Assembly (NCBI RefSeq): GCF_001522545.3
Contig: NC_031770.1
Location: 16,098,751-16,162,750 of the forward strand
Reading direction: 5' to 3'
Length of the DNA stretch: 64,000 bases
DNA from: Parus major
Taxonomy: Eukaryota > Chordata > Aves > Passeriformes > Paridae
The notes beneath the pieces were generated by a model. That model made no database searches. It saw only the letters and a list, made by a program, of their open reading frames with translations, and had not been told where the DNA came from. Position numbers and translations under genes: made by a program. This document shows, piece by piece, positions 46,501 through 58,800 of this stretch (positions are counted from its first letter, which is position 1; every line of letters starts with the position of its first letter).

Positions 46501-49017
46501 CTGTTTTGTTTTTACAACTGGATTGATGCTAAGTAGTTGTGGTCCATTCTGTCCTGTTCTAGCTTTATAATGCAGCCTACACCATATTCATTTTGTGTCT
46601 TCAAGGATTCAAATGATTACAATGACCATTATCTACCATACAAGTATTCTCCCCTCTCCACAGAAGAAGGTATTTCTGCAGTACATGATTCTGTTTCAGT
46701 AGGTGTTTTGGATTTGGCTTTTTTGCCTGTTTCTGTGGTTTGGATTGGTAAAGAAATTCTTCATTTCAGTACATATGGATCAGGATCTCAACTCCATGGG
46801 GAGAGGGTGTATAAAACAGCAAAGGACAGTTCCAAGAGGGTCACCAGCACAGTACTGATCTGCCAGGGCTCCTCTGGCCTTGGAGGGCTGTGCCTGGGAG
46901 CAGCTTTGGACAACACTCAAAGCAAAACATTAGCTAAAGGCTAAAAGGAGTAAAACAGCCTTGGCTGTAATGTCCGTGTTTGCTATCCAGCAATTGCTTC
47001 CTGTGCAGCTCATCCCCCCTCCTGCCCAAAAGCCCTCTCATCTGGCTCCAGTGGGGCAGAGGGGCTCCTTCTCCCACTGGTAGCCAATCCTCCTCTTCCT
47101 TCCACAGGATCCCACACAGCAGGGCTGTCCCATCACTCCTATAAAAAGCCACCTCCCTGCAGTGATCAGCAGCCATAGCCCAGCTGAGCCACCCATGCTG
47201 CTCATGGGGCACAGTGAGCACATTTGGGACAGCTAATTCTCCATATAACATGATAATTAGCGTGTCTCCCTTCAAGTTCACAGAGGTGCTGGGAGGCCAT
47301 TAACTTTGACAGCTGTGGTATTTCATTCCCTAAACACCTCTAGCCAGTGTGTCAGTGGGAGATGTCACACAATTAGGACAGCTCCATGCCCTTCTCTAAG
47401 TGTCTGTCCTCACTTTATTTCAGTTTATTTTACAGTAGATATGTGTCCTTCCTAAGTGGAAGATCCTGTTCATTTTAATGGCTCCACTCCCTTGGATAAG
47501 GACAAGACAGAAGTTGGCTGGATCAACTGTTTGCCCTAACCCAGCCTGTTTCAGTATGCTTAAGCACTGTAATGATTTTCTTTAGAAGCAGGAAACATAA
47601 ATTTAAATGAAGAAGGTAGCTTAAGGAGAAGCAAGATCTTCTAACACCCAACACTGCAGTTTTAATTGAAGAAAATACAATGAGAGAGTCAGAGTGGAAC
47701 GATCTTTTTGTTCTCTTTGTGCAGCACCTAAGGCAACACTGCCAAAGCCATGGAGAAGACTCCTCAGCAACATCAAGTAACTACAGCAGTAGTCGTGCCC
47801 AGGGTCTGTGTCTATGAAAGCAACTTTTCTCTTTTCTTGCTTCCACCCTTGTTCCTGGATTGGACTAGCAACCTGTATGGTTTGTGTTTTCCATTTAGGC
47901 TAACCTCAAACACTTGGTTTCCACTTGATTGGAAACAAGTGTGCTGAAAGCTCTCTGCTCTTTCCTCACTACACAATGTGGACTGCTGCCTGGCTCTGGT
48001 CTGGAAACAATTATTTCCCTCATGTACCTACCGGTTCTGAACAGTCAAAGACTTATCCCTAGACTCTCTTTTACTCTTTGCACTTTTATTAGCCCCTTCC
48101 TCTATAAATAGAACTTGTCATTGTATATAATGCCCACAGAACAGCTCCAGCTCTGTTATTTGACAAAATTGCTGCCACATTTTTAAGCCAGGTCTCCCTT
48201 GAGAGAGTTTTGTACCTGTAAACATGCCGTAGTGAATTCACCCCTCTTTTATCCTGTTCTGATAGGATGAATTTTTGATGGTGTTTGAATTTGTGGGACT
48301 TTAAGAAAGGGTGGGACTTTAAGCATACATTGTGGTTACAGTAGTGTAAATATTCTTCAACAAGCCCAAAGAATGGTCAAAACATCCACACACAGATGTG
48401 CAGTAATGCTTCCAAGTATTTGCAGATGCTACCAGCATAGCATAGTACAGCTGTTCTAAAAAAGAGCATACCTGTTTATCTGCCTGTATTCCTGGATTTA
48501 TTCTTTCTTTCAAATGTTCCTACTTTTCAACATGTATGCAGACATGAGAGAATGTGAGCAACAGATGACCAGAATCTGTAGATATTTGCACATAGGGGTA
48601 AGCTCATGCCATGAATAGTGCCATTATACTAAGCAGGGTCACTTTTCTCCGGGAGATTGATCTCATACTTTATTTCATGAAGACTAGTCCCCAGCTAAGC
48701 ACAGACTGTGAGGAAACAAATTGGAGTGGAAAGAGTCTATAAATTTCTTTTCCTGCACTGAATTCAAAATAGCGTTTCTCTTACTGGAAAAACAAACATA
48801 AGCTCAGTTTGGGTGTTTCTGTCTGCCTGCCTGTGGGATTGGTAGTCCACACCTTCTGCCAATTCGGAGACCTCTCTGCCCCCGTTTATGCTCTAGAGGT
48901 TATGTCTTAATTACAGAAAAGCTGATCTGCTGTGACATCAATTTCCCTCTCTAGGGGAAATTCCTAGCTGTGAAATCCTAGCAGAGGCAAATTGCTGTTC
49001 TTTTTCCTTTTTCTCTC

Positions 49018-49038
49018 TTTTTTTTTTTTTTTTTTTTT
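49018..49038. repeat. Poly-T run
   Basis: 21 consecutive T preceded by a T/C-rich stretch. Confidence 0.9.
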
Positions 49039-50079
49039 GTCTTTGGCCAGTCCAGACCAACCCCAAAACTGTCATCTGGGTTTGACCTTGACTACTGCTT
49101 TGAGAGTGAATTGGAGAGCCTGCTCTCCTAAAGTGCTGACGTACAGACAACTATTTCCAATGAGTTACCTTGATACACAAGCCAGGCTGTATCACAGCCA
49201 AGAGCCTGCTTCTCCTGCCAAGCAGGATCCAAGCCTGGGGGCTGCAGGTGCTGAGAAAGTGCTGTGTCCCTCCATGAATCAAAAAGGATAGATAGTGTCC
49301 TGAACGAGTTAGCTGCAGCCCTGCCTAAACCTGGAGCATCATCACAGCAAGTCAAAATGCCATCGACCCTCTACAGAAGTGTGGCGGTCATCCTACCTCC
49401 CTTGGGATGTGCTGACCCAACCTGGCAGGGAGGGCTTTGCGCCAGCCTTAGGCTCGTGTGAACGACCAACACACTGAGAAGCAGCAGGACTGAGCCGTGG
49501 TGCCTGGGGAAGGGGGATGCCGGGGGCAATCGCTAGCTTAGTCGGTGCCTTCGAGCCGGGTGCGTGGGGAGCTGGGTGGCCTTTAACTCCGCGTTGCTGG
49601 CGCTGCCGGCACCACCCTTTGCCTTGAGCGCTGTGCCGCGGGGAGGGCTCGATCGGCCGGCGGCGCTGGGAGGCCGGGATGCGGAGGCGAGGCGGGGGAT
49701 GCCCCCCCCGGGCGGGCGGTGCCGGGGCTGACCGGGGGCTCTGCCGGGCCCCGCACCGCACGCCGCTACCGAGGGTGGAAAATGCCTCGTGTGTCTTGAA
49801 CCCACAGCTCAGCAACCAAAGCACGGCGACAGTGGGGTTTTTTTGTTGTTTTGTTAGTTGGTTTTTTTCTTAGTTAACAATGGAAACTTTTTTTTTTTCA
49901 GTGTTTCCCTCCAGCCCGAGCCGAGCGAGAAGAGAAAAAAAAAAAAACTTGTTCCGCTGAGTTCAACCCCAGACAGGCTCACAACTTCCTTCCTGCTCTC
50001 CTACCCCCTCCCTCCGCTCTCCTCCTCCTCCTCGCCGCTCCTCTCCCTCTCCTCCTCCTCCTGCTCTCTCCGCCTTTCC

Positions 50080-50358
50080 AGCCGCACCGGGAGCGGGCGC
50101 CGGGGCCGCGGCGCGGAGCTGCCCGGAGCGCGGAGCCGCCCGGAACCCGGAGCCGCCCGCGCAGCCTTGGCCGCCCGGGCAGAGGAGGGGCAGAACCCGG
50201 CTCGGCCGGTCCGCCCCGGGGCAGGAGAGGCGCTTGGAGTCGCGGAGGGAGCGGGTGTCCCGGCAGCCCCGCGGCGATGGTTTCGGGAGCGCCCCGCGGC
50301 CGCCGGCGGGCGCTGCCGGGCGGCGCGCACTGAGGACGGGCGCGGATCCCAGCCCCAG
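50080..50358 (+). other. ITPKB: ITPKB non-coding first exon (left limit unknown)
   Basis: The CpG-dense stretch ends in a consensus donor CCCCAG|GTAAGC, placing the exon end at 50358. The transcription start was not determinable and the left limit is nominal. It contains a small upstream ORF at 50277-50333. Confidence 0.6.
50277..50333 (+). other. Upstream ORF 1 in the ITPKB 5' UTR
   Basis: ATG with G at -3 and G at +4 (good initiation context), coding for 18 residues (MVSGAPRGRRRALPGGAH) before TGA. If the transcript includes this exon, ribosomes would probably initiate here first. Confidence 0.45.
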
Positions 50359-51752
50359 GTAAGCGGCGGCGCGGGGGGGTCGCGGCCGCCCCTCCGCCGG
50401 GGGATCCCCGGCAGCCGCTCCGGGGGCGGTGCGGGGCCAGCCGGGCCCCGCGCGGAGGAAGGGGCGAGCCGGGGGCGGGCAGAGGGGCAGGGTGCTTCCC
50501 CGGGGCCGAGCGGGCTGTCCCACGCCCGAAGTCTGGCCGAGCACCTTGTGCGGATGCTCGCTTTCGTACTCCAGCCGCGGTGCTGGGAGCATTGCTGTGG
50601 CTAGGATCCCTGCAAAGAGTGGCTGCCCGCGCTGCCTGGGCTCCGTTGAGCCTCGCACTGCCTCCAAGCAATGCCCAGAGGGATGGGAAGCCCTTTGGTC
50701 ACACCGTGAGTTGGGACTGCGCTTAGACTTGTGGGCATTTACCTGCCAGGAGCCTCACAGGGGGACGCACAGGGATACCGCTGATAGCATCACATGCGAG
50801 TGCTTCCAGAGGCATGTACACCCATAGCCAGAGTTAGCGCACTGTGTGTAAACAAGTTTGTACTCTCATGTGGGCAGTGTGTTTGTGCAGACACAGTTCT
50901 CAGGAGCTCCCATGCCCTGGCATGGGATGGGGACTGCAACTCCAGTGCACATGGAGCAAACAGAAGATGATGGAAGGCAAGCTGAAGTGCACAGTGTCAC
51001 AGAGAGCCACCTACAAGCTGCAGAGCCTCTCTCACACACGTACACAGCTACACACTCGCCAAAACAAACATCACTGCACTTCTCTGCATGTGGGGTCCGG
51101 GCTGTGACTTGGAGGCGGTTGCAGTGTTCGACATCCCAGACAGGAGATGTGCACAGGAGTGGCACATTTAGCCAGGGCATTCATGAAGATGTGCAAATCC
51201 GTGTTGTTGCACGTGGTGAGTTAGGGGGCTAACTTGAGATGTGGCCCTGTGCCATACAGAGCTGTGCAAGCAGAGAGTCTCCCTGGGTATCATACAACAG
51301 AAATCCATTCCTGAGACTTGGTCTTGCTCTAGGTGACAGACTTGAGTGTAACAACTGTAAGTTGTTTGGACTTTTTATTTTCCGTTAGAAAATGTCAGGT
51401 TTTGGGGCAAACACTTGAAAGTTCCCAACTTTCAGTTCACACCAGTTGACTGCAATTCTCTTATTCTGTTGCGGGAATGGCTGCTGGCTGAGTGTCCTCT
51501 CAAACAATGCTGCTGCAGCTGTGTCGACAGGCAACCTGGAGAGGGGGCAGGGAAGGCAGGGGAGAGGGGAAACAGCCCCAAACCTGACTTCCCCTTCACT
51601 CAGATCCTTCTGATGACCAGGCTGGACGGTGTCCCCAGGGGCGGCGCACTGGGGATGCATGCTGGTGGGAAGAGTCTGGCACGCTGTGTGCCCAGCTGGA
51701 TGGTGAGCTAAGGGAGGGTACAGAACTACTCTCACTGCTTCTCTCTCCCCAG
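50359..51752 (+). other. ITPKB: ITPKB first intron
   Basis: 1394-bp intron bounded by GTAAGC and a strong acceptor (TGCTTCTCTCTCCCCAG). It contains nothing else recognisable. Confidence 0.7.
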
Positions 51753-52824
51753 CTGTCCCATTTTATGGAGGTGCGGGCCAGGGCCAGCCCAGCTCCCCTT
51801 TTTCCTGCTGGCGATGCTGCTGGTCCCGTCGTGGAGAGACCCTGGGCAGCCCCGCAGAACCTGAGTGCCGAGGCGGCAGTGGCGACGGCCTCCCTGTGCT
51901 CCCCGGCTGACTACTATGGCCGTGTACTGCTATGCGCTCAATAGCTTGGTGATGATGAATAGCAACAGCGAGGTGACAAGCGGCAGGAGCAAGACGCCGC
52001 CTCCTCCCGGACAAGTGCTGCCCAGGGGTCCGGAGACGCCCGGCAGCTGCCGCTCGCTCCCTGTTTTCAGCGCGGCCCCGGTGCCGCCCCGCTCCCCACG
52101 CTGTGGCCCCACTTTCCTCTTCCCACCACCTGAGGAGCCCCTGCGGCAGCCAGCCAGCCCCGGGGGGCGGCGGGGCAGCCGAGGCGAAGAGGGACAGCCG
52201 GGACCCCCCATGGCACGGCAGCTTCAACGGGAGCTGCACAACGTGCAGGTGAACCAGAAAGTGGGGCTCTTCGAGGCACACATCCAGGCACACAGCTCTG
52301 CTGCCCAGCCACCCCGGAGCCCCCGGCTAGCCCGGCCCCGTCCGGCCAGCCCCACGGCACCTGTGGCGGGACTTGGAACCGGACCCCGGCCGCGAGCCTA
52401 CGGGGAGAGCGAGGCCCCCGATGCTGGTGGGGTGCAGGTTTGTGTGAGCACTGCAGAGCCCTCCAGGAGGCCAGTGATGATGGTGGAGCTGGCAGAGAGC
52501 AGCAGACCCCTGGAGCAGTCAGGGCTTGCACCACGGCAAGAGGAGGTGGTGGTGGCCCCCACAGGACTTAAGGGCCAGCACCCAGCCATTGGTGGAAGCA
52601 TCCCTGCCGTCATTGTCACAGACCTGGGGGGCCCGGAGGAGGAGGTGGGCACCCTGCCCCCTGGCAGCCTGCCTGTCCGGAAGCTCTCATCATCCTCAGC
52701 ATCTTCCACTGGCTTCTCCTCGTCCTGGGAGGAGTCTGAGGAGGACATCTCCAGTGACCCCGAGCGCACCCTGGACCAGACCCCGGCCTTCCTGCAGACC
52801 CTGGACCAGCAGAAGCCCCGAGTG
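51753..52824 (+). CDS. ITPKB: Inositol-trisphosphate 3-kinase B, first coding exon (5' UTR 51753-51915, CDS 51916-52824)
   Basis: ITPKB phosphorylates Ins(1,4,5)P3 to Ins(1,3,4,5)P4, ending the calcium signal and producing a second messenger; it acts on actin and membranes, notably in lymphocytes. Only the regulatory N-terminus is here: 303 residues, phase 0. The start ATG at 51916 has A at -3 and G at +4 and gives [19 protein letters not shown], nearly identical to human ITPKB. Other conserved blocks: [20 protein letters not shown] (103-122, actin-binding part), [11 protein letters not shown] (228-238), [16 protein letters not shown] (255-270), [14 protein letters not shown] (274-287) and TLDQQKPRV at the end. 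The donor is GTG|GTGAGT, and in human the next exon begins SKSWRKIKN. Between blocks it is Pro/Ser-rich and about half the human length. The kinase domain lies outside the window. Confidence 0.96.
51765..51944 (+). other. Upstream ORF 2 overlapping the ITPKB start codon
   Basis: An ATG 12 bases into the coding exon opens a 59-residue frame ([20 protein letters not shown]...) that passes through the ITPKB ATG in another frame and stops with TAG at 51942-51944. Context is moderate: T at -3, G at +4. It would permit ITPKB translation only by leaky scanning. Confidence 0.5.
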
Positions 52825-55800
52825 GTGAGTCTTGTGTGCCAGCCCTGGGGAGGTGGGGTGAAGGGTAGCAGCATCCCTGCTCCAAGGCACAGCTGCAGCT
52901 GGAGAGCAGAGGTCTGGTGCAGCAGAGTTCTGCAGAGAAACTTTACACTTGCTCAATGGTGTTTGCTTTCCCTCACATGAAGAGCTTTCAGACTTAGAAG
53001 AGGGATTCTTAGTTGGAAAATCCTCACATGAGAGAGTAGTGGTACCTGATTTACTGTGCACAGTCCTTGCAGAGCTTCCTTGGTGCTGCAAAGCTGCCTG
53101 CCAGCATGCTTAAAATACATCCATGCACTGCAGTCTTCTGCTGACATGTGGTTATGAGCTTCAGTTTTTCCTCAGCACAGCTTCCCTGGGTGCTGGAGGT
53201 TTCCCATGGTTTACATGAGCCTGAGGGAGAATTTATTTCCTCCCTGGAGTTGAAACTGTGTGGGCTGTCTGTTCAGGTTTACAGTGATGCCCATCACCAC
53301 ACTGTCTCTGTGTCTTTCACACAGAAGCAAAATGCTCCAGAATTTCTGGTAATTCCCCTTTTGAATAAAACTTCTTGCTTGTGGGGTATCTTATATTTTA
53401 GGTAAGCGTATTTTTATTAGGTATTTATATTAAGTTCATTTGTTTCAGGATCTGTGCTGTGGAGCTGGTTGTGAGGCTTTAGGCAAGAGAAATCAAGTGT
53501 TTTGTTACCCTTAGAGAAGAAAGATCTCAGAGAGGAGAGCTCTGAGGCATTCTCCAAAGGCATGAGACAGTCATGGGATTTGTTGTGTCACTAGGGGAGT
53601 TCATTGCATGTCTGAGTGCATCACACAGAGCGTGCTTTTCTCTGAGCTGTCACACCAGTTATCCAGAGGGCTTTGAACCACTTTAACCCAGTGCAGGGCA
53701 CCCATCACGAGGTTCTCCAAACAGCACATGGTCTTTGCTATCATCCATCTCGGAGACATTAGATTGATTTGAGCCCAGCACCGCAGCCTCACACTGACAA
53801 ACCTTGAAACATGCAGGACAACCCAGTGGCTCATTAATTTAAAGAGTTTAATAAAGGCCCATCAATTTTCAATGATGTGTTTCACTACGTTCAACTTCCT
53901 ATAGACACATGGTAGTGAAACTCCTGCTAAACTCAATGACATGAGGAAAACTACTGCAGGGAAGCATCTAAGTGAAGGCATCAAACTTGGAAGAACTGAG
54001 ACTGTGGTTTGTAAAATACTCAGCAGGCTGAAATAAGTATCTTTTCTTTTGTACTCCTTTTGTCTTATTCCAAGAATCCAGGCTCTGTTCTGCTGAGGAT
54101 GGAGCAGCAGCTGAGTAAAATCAGTTAATGCAGTTATGAATCTGTAGTTCATCGTGTTTGCAGACAGTTTTGTATTTTGGGGCTCTCAACTGATGAATCA
54201 GCTTGTTCCCTTTGGGAGCTGCTACAATCCCTCTGCTGATTAAATTCTGCTGGTTTTATGTGCATGAGCTGTAGTAATCTCTGCTCCATTCTCTGCGCTA
54301 ATGACCATTCCTAGTGCCAGATCCCACTGATTTGCTGCAGAAAACAGTTCATTGATGGGCAAAAGCATGCCTGATGCTCCTGTAGAAAGCTTCCTGGACC
54401 CTCAAGCTGACTCTGCACAACCTCCCGTGGTCTCCAGTGAGCTCAGCCAGGGTGGTGGCTCAGCAGTGAACAGGCAAGGCTCATTTGTATTGCTAAAAGG
54501 TCTGGATGAGAGCAAACTCAGATCAGGTCTAAGATCTGAGTGACTGCTGGGCTTCATGGGACTACTCAGGCTAAAAGAGACAAAGATCTGATCCAAAGCA
54601 TGTCAGGCAGCCTAAGAAGCTGCACTTGATTTTGTGTTTCAGCACTGGAGTCTCAGCAGGAGCAGTGAGGTTAATTTACAATGATACTAATTTCCACAGG
54701 GCTCCGCGGGTCCCATGCAGGGCTGATCACTGACTTTGGCAGGTTATGGTCAACTTCTCAGCAGGATTATATGCAGATGCCCAGTAATTCAAAATTGATT
54801 TTGTATAAATAATACCCAGCTTTGTGTACTGGTTGGCAATATCTTGTAAATTCATAATGACAGCAGAAGGCAGCTACTGAAGCAGTGTCAGGTTGCACAC
54901 TCATTTGTTTTCATGAATTTACTATTTCCTTTCAACAGTGCACATGGTCTGAAAATGAGTTGTGTAATGAGGGAGAATGTGTGAGAAGCTCTCTCCACAA
55001 CTCCTGCTTTTAGTCAAATCCTGGGAGACCTTGGCCAAGAGAAACCAACAAGGTGCCTCTGGGTTTAGATAAACGCAGGGCAGGCAGAGAGCCCTGCCTG
55101 TCTGCAGTGGGTGCTGCTGGCACAGGAGAGGCTGTTGTACCTGGAGGAGAGGTAATGACGAGCGGCAGGAAAGCAGTTCCTGCCACAGATACAGTCTGTG
55201 CTGCACATCTCACATAGCATGTTTACAGATTTGATAAACAGCAGGCCTGCTCCTGCCCTTCCTTTTTGGAGGCTGTGTGGCTTAGCAAATCTGTTAGGGA
55301 TGTCCGGCTGTCTATTGTCGTTCCTCCTGACATCCCAGGGAAACAGGCAGATCCCTCCGGCTGGCATGGATTCGTCCTTCATTTGTACTCCAGGTAGGAA
55401 ACTTTGTTTGTGTTCAGACCTGAAAATTGGCCAGTAAGAAAATGATGTTGCAAGTGAAAAGGAGGGAGGGAGGTATTGTGGCCACATTTTTTGGACATCT
55501 GTGGCTGAAACAGGCTTTGCCTCTGTTTATGAAACAGTTTGCTCAAAGTTTTCCCTGTCCCTGGAGTGCCCTGGTGCTCAGTGGACTCACAGCACCAGGC
55601 CACAGTGGCCCTGACATGGTGGTTGCAGACTTGTGAAGTGCAGTGACAGTAGGCAACGTGACGTTTTGCTGTTTAATTGCACATCCACTTAAGGTCTGAG
55701 TAAACTTCTACGTAAGGGCTTCTGCAGCTGTGGCTTTCCCCGGGCTGTGGGCTGCTGCTGGAGAAACCCCATGCTTGTTTATTGATGCTTGCAAGGTTTC

Positions 55801-58800
55801 AGAGACACTTGAGCGACTGCACTTCTCGGGCTGTGTGGGAGGGACGGGCTGTCCAGAAAGCGTGTTGGGATGGGAACACTGTGGTTTGGAAATGCCACAG
55901 GGGAGCCCTCTCTGCACACCCCCTGTGACCAACACGGGCAGTTTGGGGAAGGAACTGATGCCTCTGCTCACCAACCTGAGTCAGGAGGATGCAGCGACTG
56001 TTGGAAGGCACCTGCCTCCATCACTGTCTCATGCTGAGGGGGGCATTTCTCCCCTCATGGCTGATCACACAGTTTGGGTGTGTAGTGAAGTGAGAAAGTT
56101 TGCCCCAGAACCTTTGCCCCAGGTTCTGAGCAGCACAGGCAGCCTGAAATAGCCACCCAGTCTCCTAAGACCTAAAATAAGATACGTTCTAGGTGTGACT
56201 CCCACTAACTTATTGACTGGAAAAATAGCAGTGTATTAGTTTTGCTATTCTGGGGGCTCTACTGTGTCTTCCCAAGGGATTGCTGATAACCAAGAGGTAC
56301 TCTGCAGCAGACTTGTCCAACTCTTGGAAACTGGCTGTACCCCTTAAACCAAAGATATTCCATAGCTGGTCATTAGTGAGTCCTTGTCATTGACTTAAAT
56401 TCCCTAGTGTGTCAACTTCTCCACAACTGGAGACAAAGCAACAGACAAGTGTGGGGAAAGGCAGAAATTGTGCAAGCAAGCACGTACTATAGAAAAATGA
56501 CATGTCAGGGGGGAAAAGAACCCCTTCCTGGAAAAACAGTGCAAGACATTGCGGTGTTCCTCTTCCTGGCTTTCCCACAGCCGCTGTGGAAATGCAAGGA
56601 TGTACAGTAGAATAGTAAATCAAGGGACTTGGTACACTGTGAAACTTCTGCTCCTTTCAGCAGGCCGAGTAGATTTCTCAGAATAAGAGACTTCCATTAA
56701 CCTGTGCGAAATGGCAAGAACTTTTGGAAAAAGCTAATGGCAGTGCTGATGACAGGCATTCTTTTAATTGATTTATTTGTTTGACTCACAATGGCTGTTA
56801 ATACAGTCCTGAAAGGAGCCAAGTTTAGATACAGCTAGTGTCAGCCAAGGGCCTCTGGGATCTTTGCTTATTTCTCTTTGAGATGTTCCAAGGCATAAGC
56901 TGACAACAGGAGTCCTGATTTGTTCCTATAAAAATCAATCAAATTAAATGTGCTTTCGTTCCCTTTCCAAGCTGTCACTGTGATCAGGAAGTCTTTGTGT
57001 AACAGAAACCATGACCACATGGCTATGGTGATACATGCAAGCCCTGTGAATATATATCTTTATGCCAACTGTGTTTATGTGTTTTACTCCTTACTCCCAC
57101 TGTGTTTGTCTTAAAAGCTCCTAATCTTATGAGCTTGTGAGTGGTATCTCTGATTTAGTATCAATATAGTCTGGTGTATTAGGGCCCTGCCTGCTTACTC
57201 AGAAGAGAGACTGTTCTTTCATTTTCTGAAAGGGAAGATGCTTAGCACACCTGGTAAATTGCCAAAGGATGGAGTCTCCCTGCTGTGGGAAGATTAGGAG
57301 GGAGAGGGGAATGAGGTCGACAGCTCTGTGTTTCCCCTTTCAGAGCACCATGCTAAGCAGACCTGACAGCATGGTGTGTTCTACCTGCTGGGATGAGATA
57401 AGGACACCCCAGTGCTCGGTGGACTGGGCAGAGCTTCAGGCTCTTTGTGGATGGAGGCATTGCACTTCAGGGACTTCACAAAGCATCACTCCCTATTCCG
57501 TAGCTTATCCTCTACCTACTCATGTGACCCTCTCAGGGAATAAGCAGCTTTTCTATGGGCTTCCACCCACAGAGGCTGAGTGAAGATGCTGCCATAACCC
57601 AATGAGAGACATATGGTGCTACTTCAAGTCTGTTTTCATCAGCACTTTTAAGCTCATTGGGAAGGGTTTCTTCTCTGCATACATTCTCCATGATTGACAG
57701 GGCAGGAATTACATGGCACATAGCAGATCCTTTTCATAAAGGGACTTATTTGCTAGCACAGCTGCTGTCTCTTGCATATTTTGTTTCTCAAAAAAAATTC
57801 ATGCTGAAAGCATCCATGAAAGTAGCAAAATAACCCCGCCCCTGTATTTCTGAGGTGCAGGAAGAACAAACATTAGACCCATTATCTTTAGGATCCCCAG
57901 CACTGGAAAGAGACAGATTTCCACCTCTTCTGGTGGGAATTGCAGGATATCAGGGGCTTGCCTGTTTGGATCCTTTGGATGGAAAACTGGGTGAATTTCA
58001 TGGAAGTGGAAACTTCAGAGTTTTGTCTTCCCCTTTTTAGAGAGTTTCAATGGCCAAACCCAAAGTGTAGTCAGCACCTGTCTCATGTTTTCCATATTAT
58101 TTCTATAAGGTGTTACGACAGATTTGCATGTGAAGAAAATATTAGTGCAGCACTGAGCTCTTCACATGCCATACGATGGCTAAAAGCCACTGCTGAGCTA
58201 ATGTTTTCTTTACATGTAATTCTGTTCCATCTCACTACAGAAATAATGACATCTATGTGTGACATTAAATATCGCTTCAGCTAAGATTAGTCTCCTGTAA
58301 TGGTTAGAGATTATTTTGTTTATACCAGTAGGTAAATTTCTGCAGTAAATTTGACCTGCTTTCTTCCACTGAGGCCCAGCCAAGCTTTCTAAGAAAGATA
58401 TGTTAATATTTAACAGACAGTGAAAACTAAATGTTAACATTTTCAAATCACTGAGTAACTTTGCAGCCTAATCCCTTTTCTTAAATGTGACTTTTTGGGG
58501 AATGCTGGCTTCCACACTTGCTGTGTCACTTGAAGTGGCCCTTTTATGGCATTCATCTTGCTTCGCCTTACTGAGTGTCTCCTCAGTCATCCTAAGGTTT
58601 TCCTAATGTAGCTTTCTTCTCTCTTACTCTAGTGGGATCTTCACAACTAGCCCAAGAGTTTGCTTTAAGACAGAGGAATCTGTTTCTGAATTTCTTCTAT
58701 AAAATTTATTGGAATTTCATTTTTATTCCTACACATAAAAACCCAGATCATCCATAACCTGCACAATGGCTCCAAGTAGTTCAGAAAACCGATTCAGTCT

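Larger units (their letters stand above)
36680..49499. other. Intergenic region, right part
   Basis: No intact gene recognised. It holds a decayed coding-like stretch on the minus strand (40.4-41.5 kb) and several microsatellites, listed separately. Open frames such as plus 42189-42650, plus 45225-45683 and minus 46934-47281 have no recognisable domain and are probably chance. Confidence 0.55.
49500..50560 (+). promoter_or_regulatory. ITPKB: ITPKB CpG-island promoter
   Basis: GC- and CpG-dense region without a TATA box, ending shortly after the non-coding first exon. It includes a polypyrimidine stretch of CTC/TCC units at 49997-50075, typical of GC-rich promoter sequence. The long overlapping open frames on both strands here are by-products of the base composition. 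Confidence 0.75.

Noticed and set aside
46934..47281. 115-codon minus-strand frame
   Set aside because: Some charged, protein-like words, but no family recognised and no supporting exon signals; insufficient to call.
49858..50671. Long open frames of 230-248 codons on both strands in the ITPKB CpG island
   Set aside because: They overlap each other in several frames, consist of Arg/Ala/Pro/Gly runs dictated by GC content, and cross the splice donor at 50359.
51865..51915. N-terminal extension of ITPKB by 17 codons
   Set aside because: It would start at GTG; the ATG at 51916 has good context and matches the known ITPKB N-terminus.
52825..52980. Read-through of the ITPKB exon by another 51 codons
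   Set aside because: GTGAGT directly follows the conserved QQKPRV, and the extension has no conserved residues.
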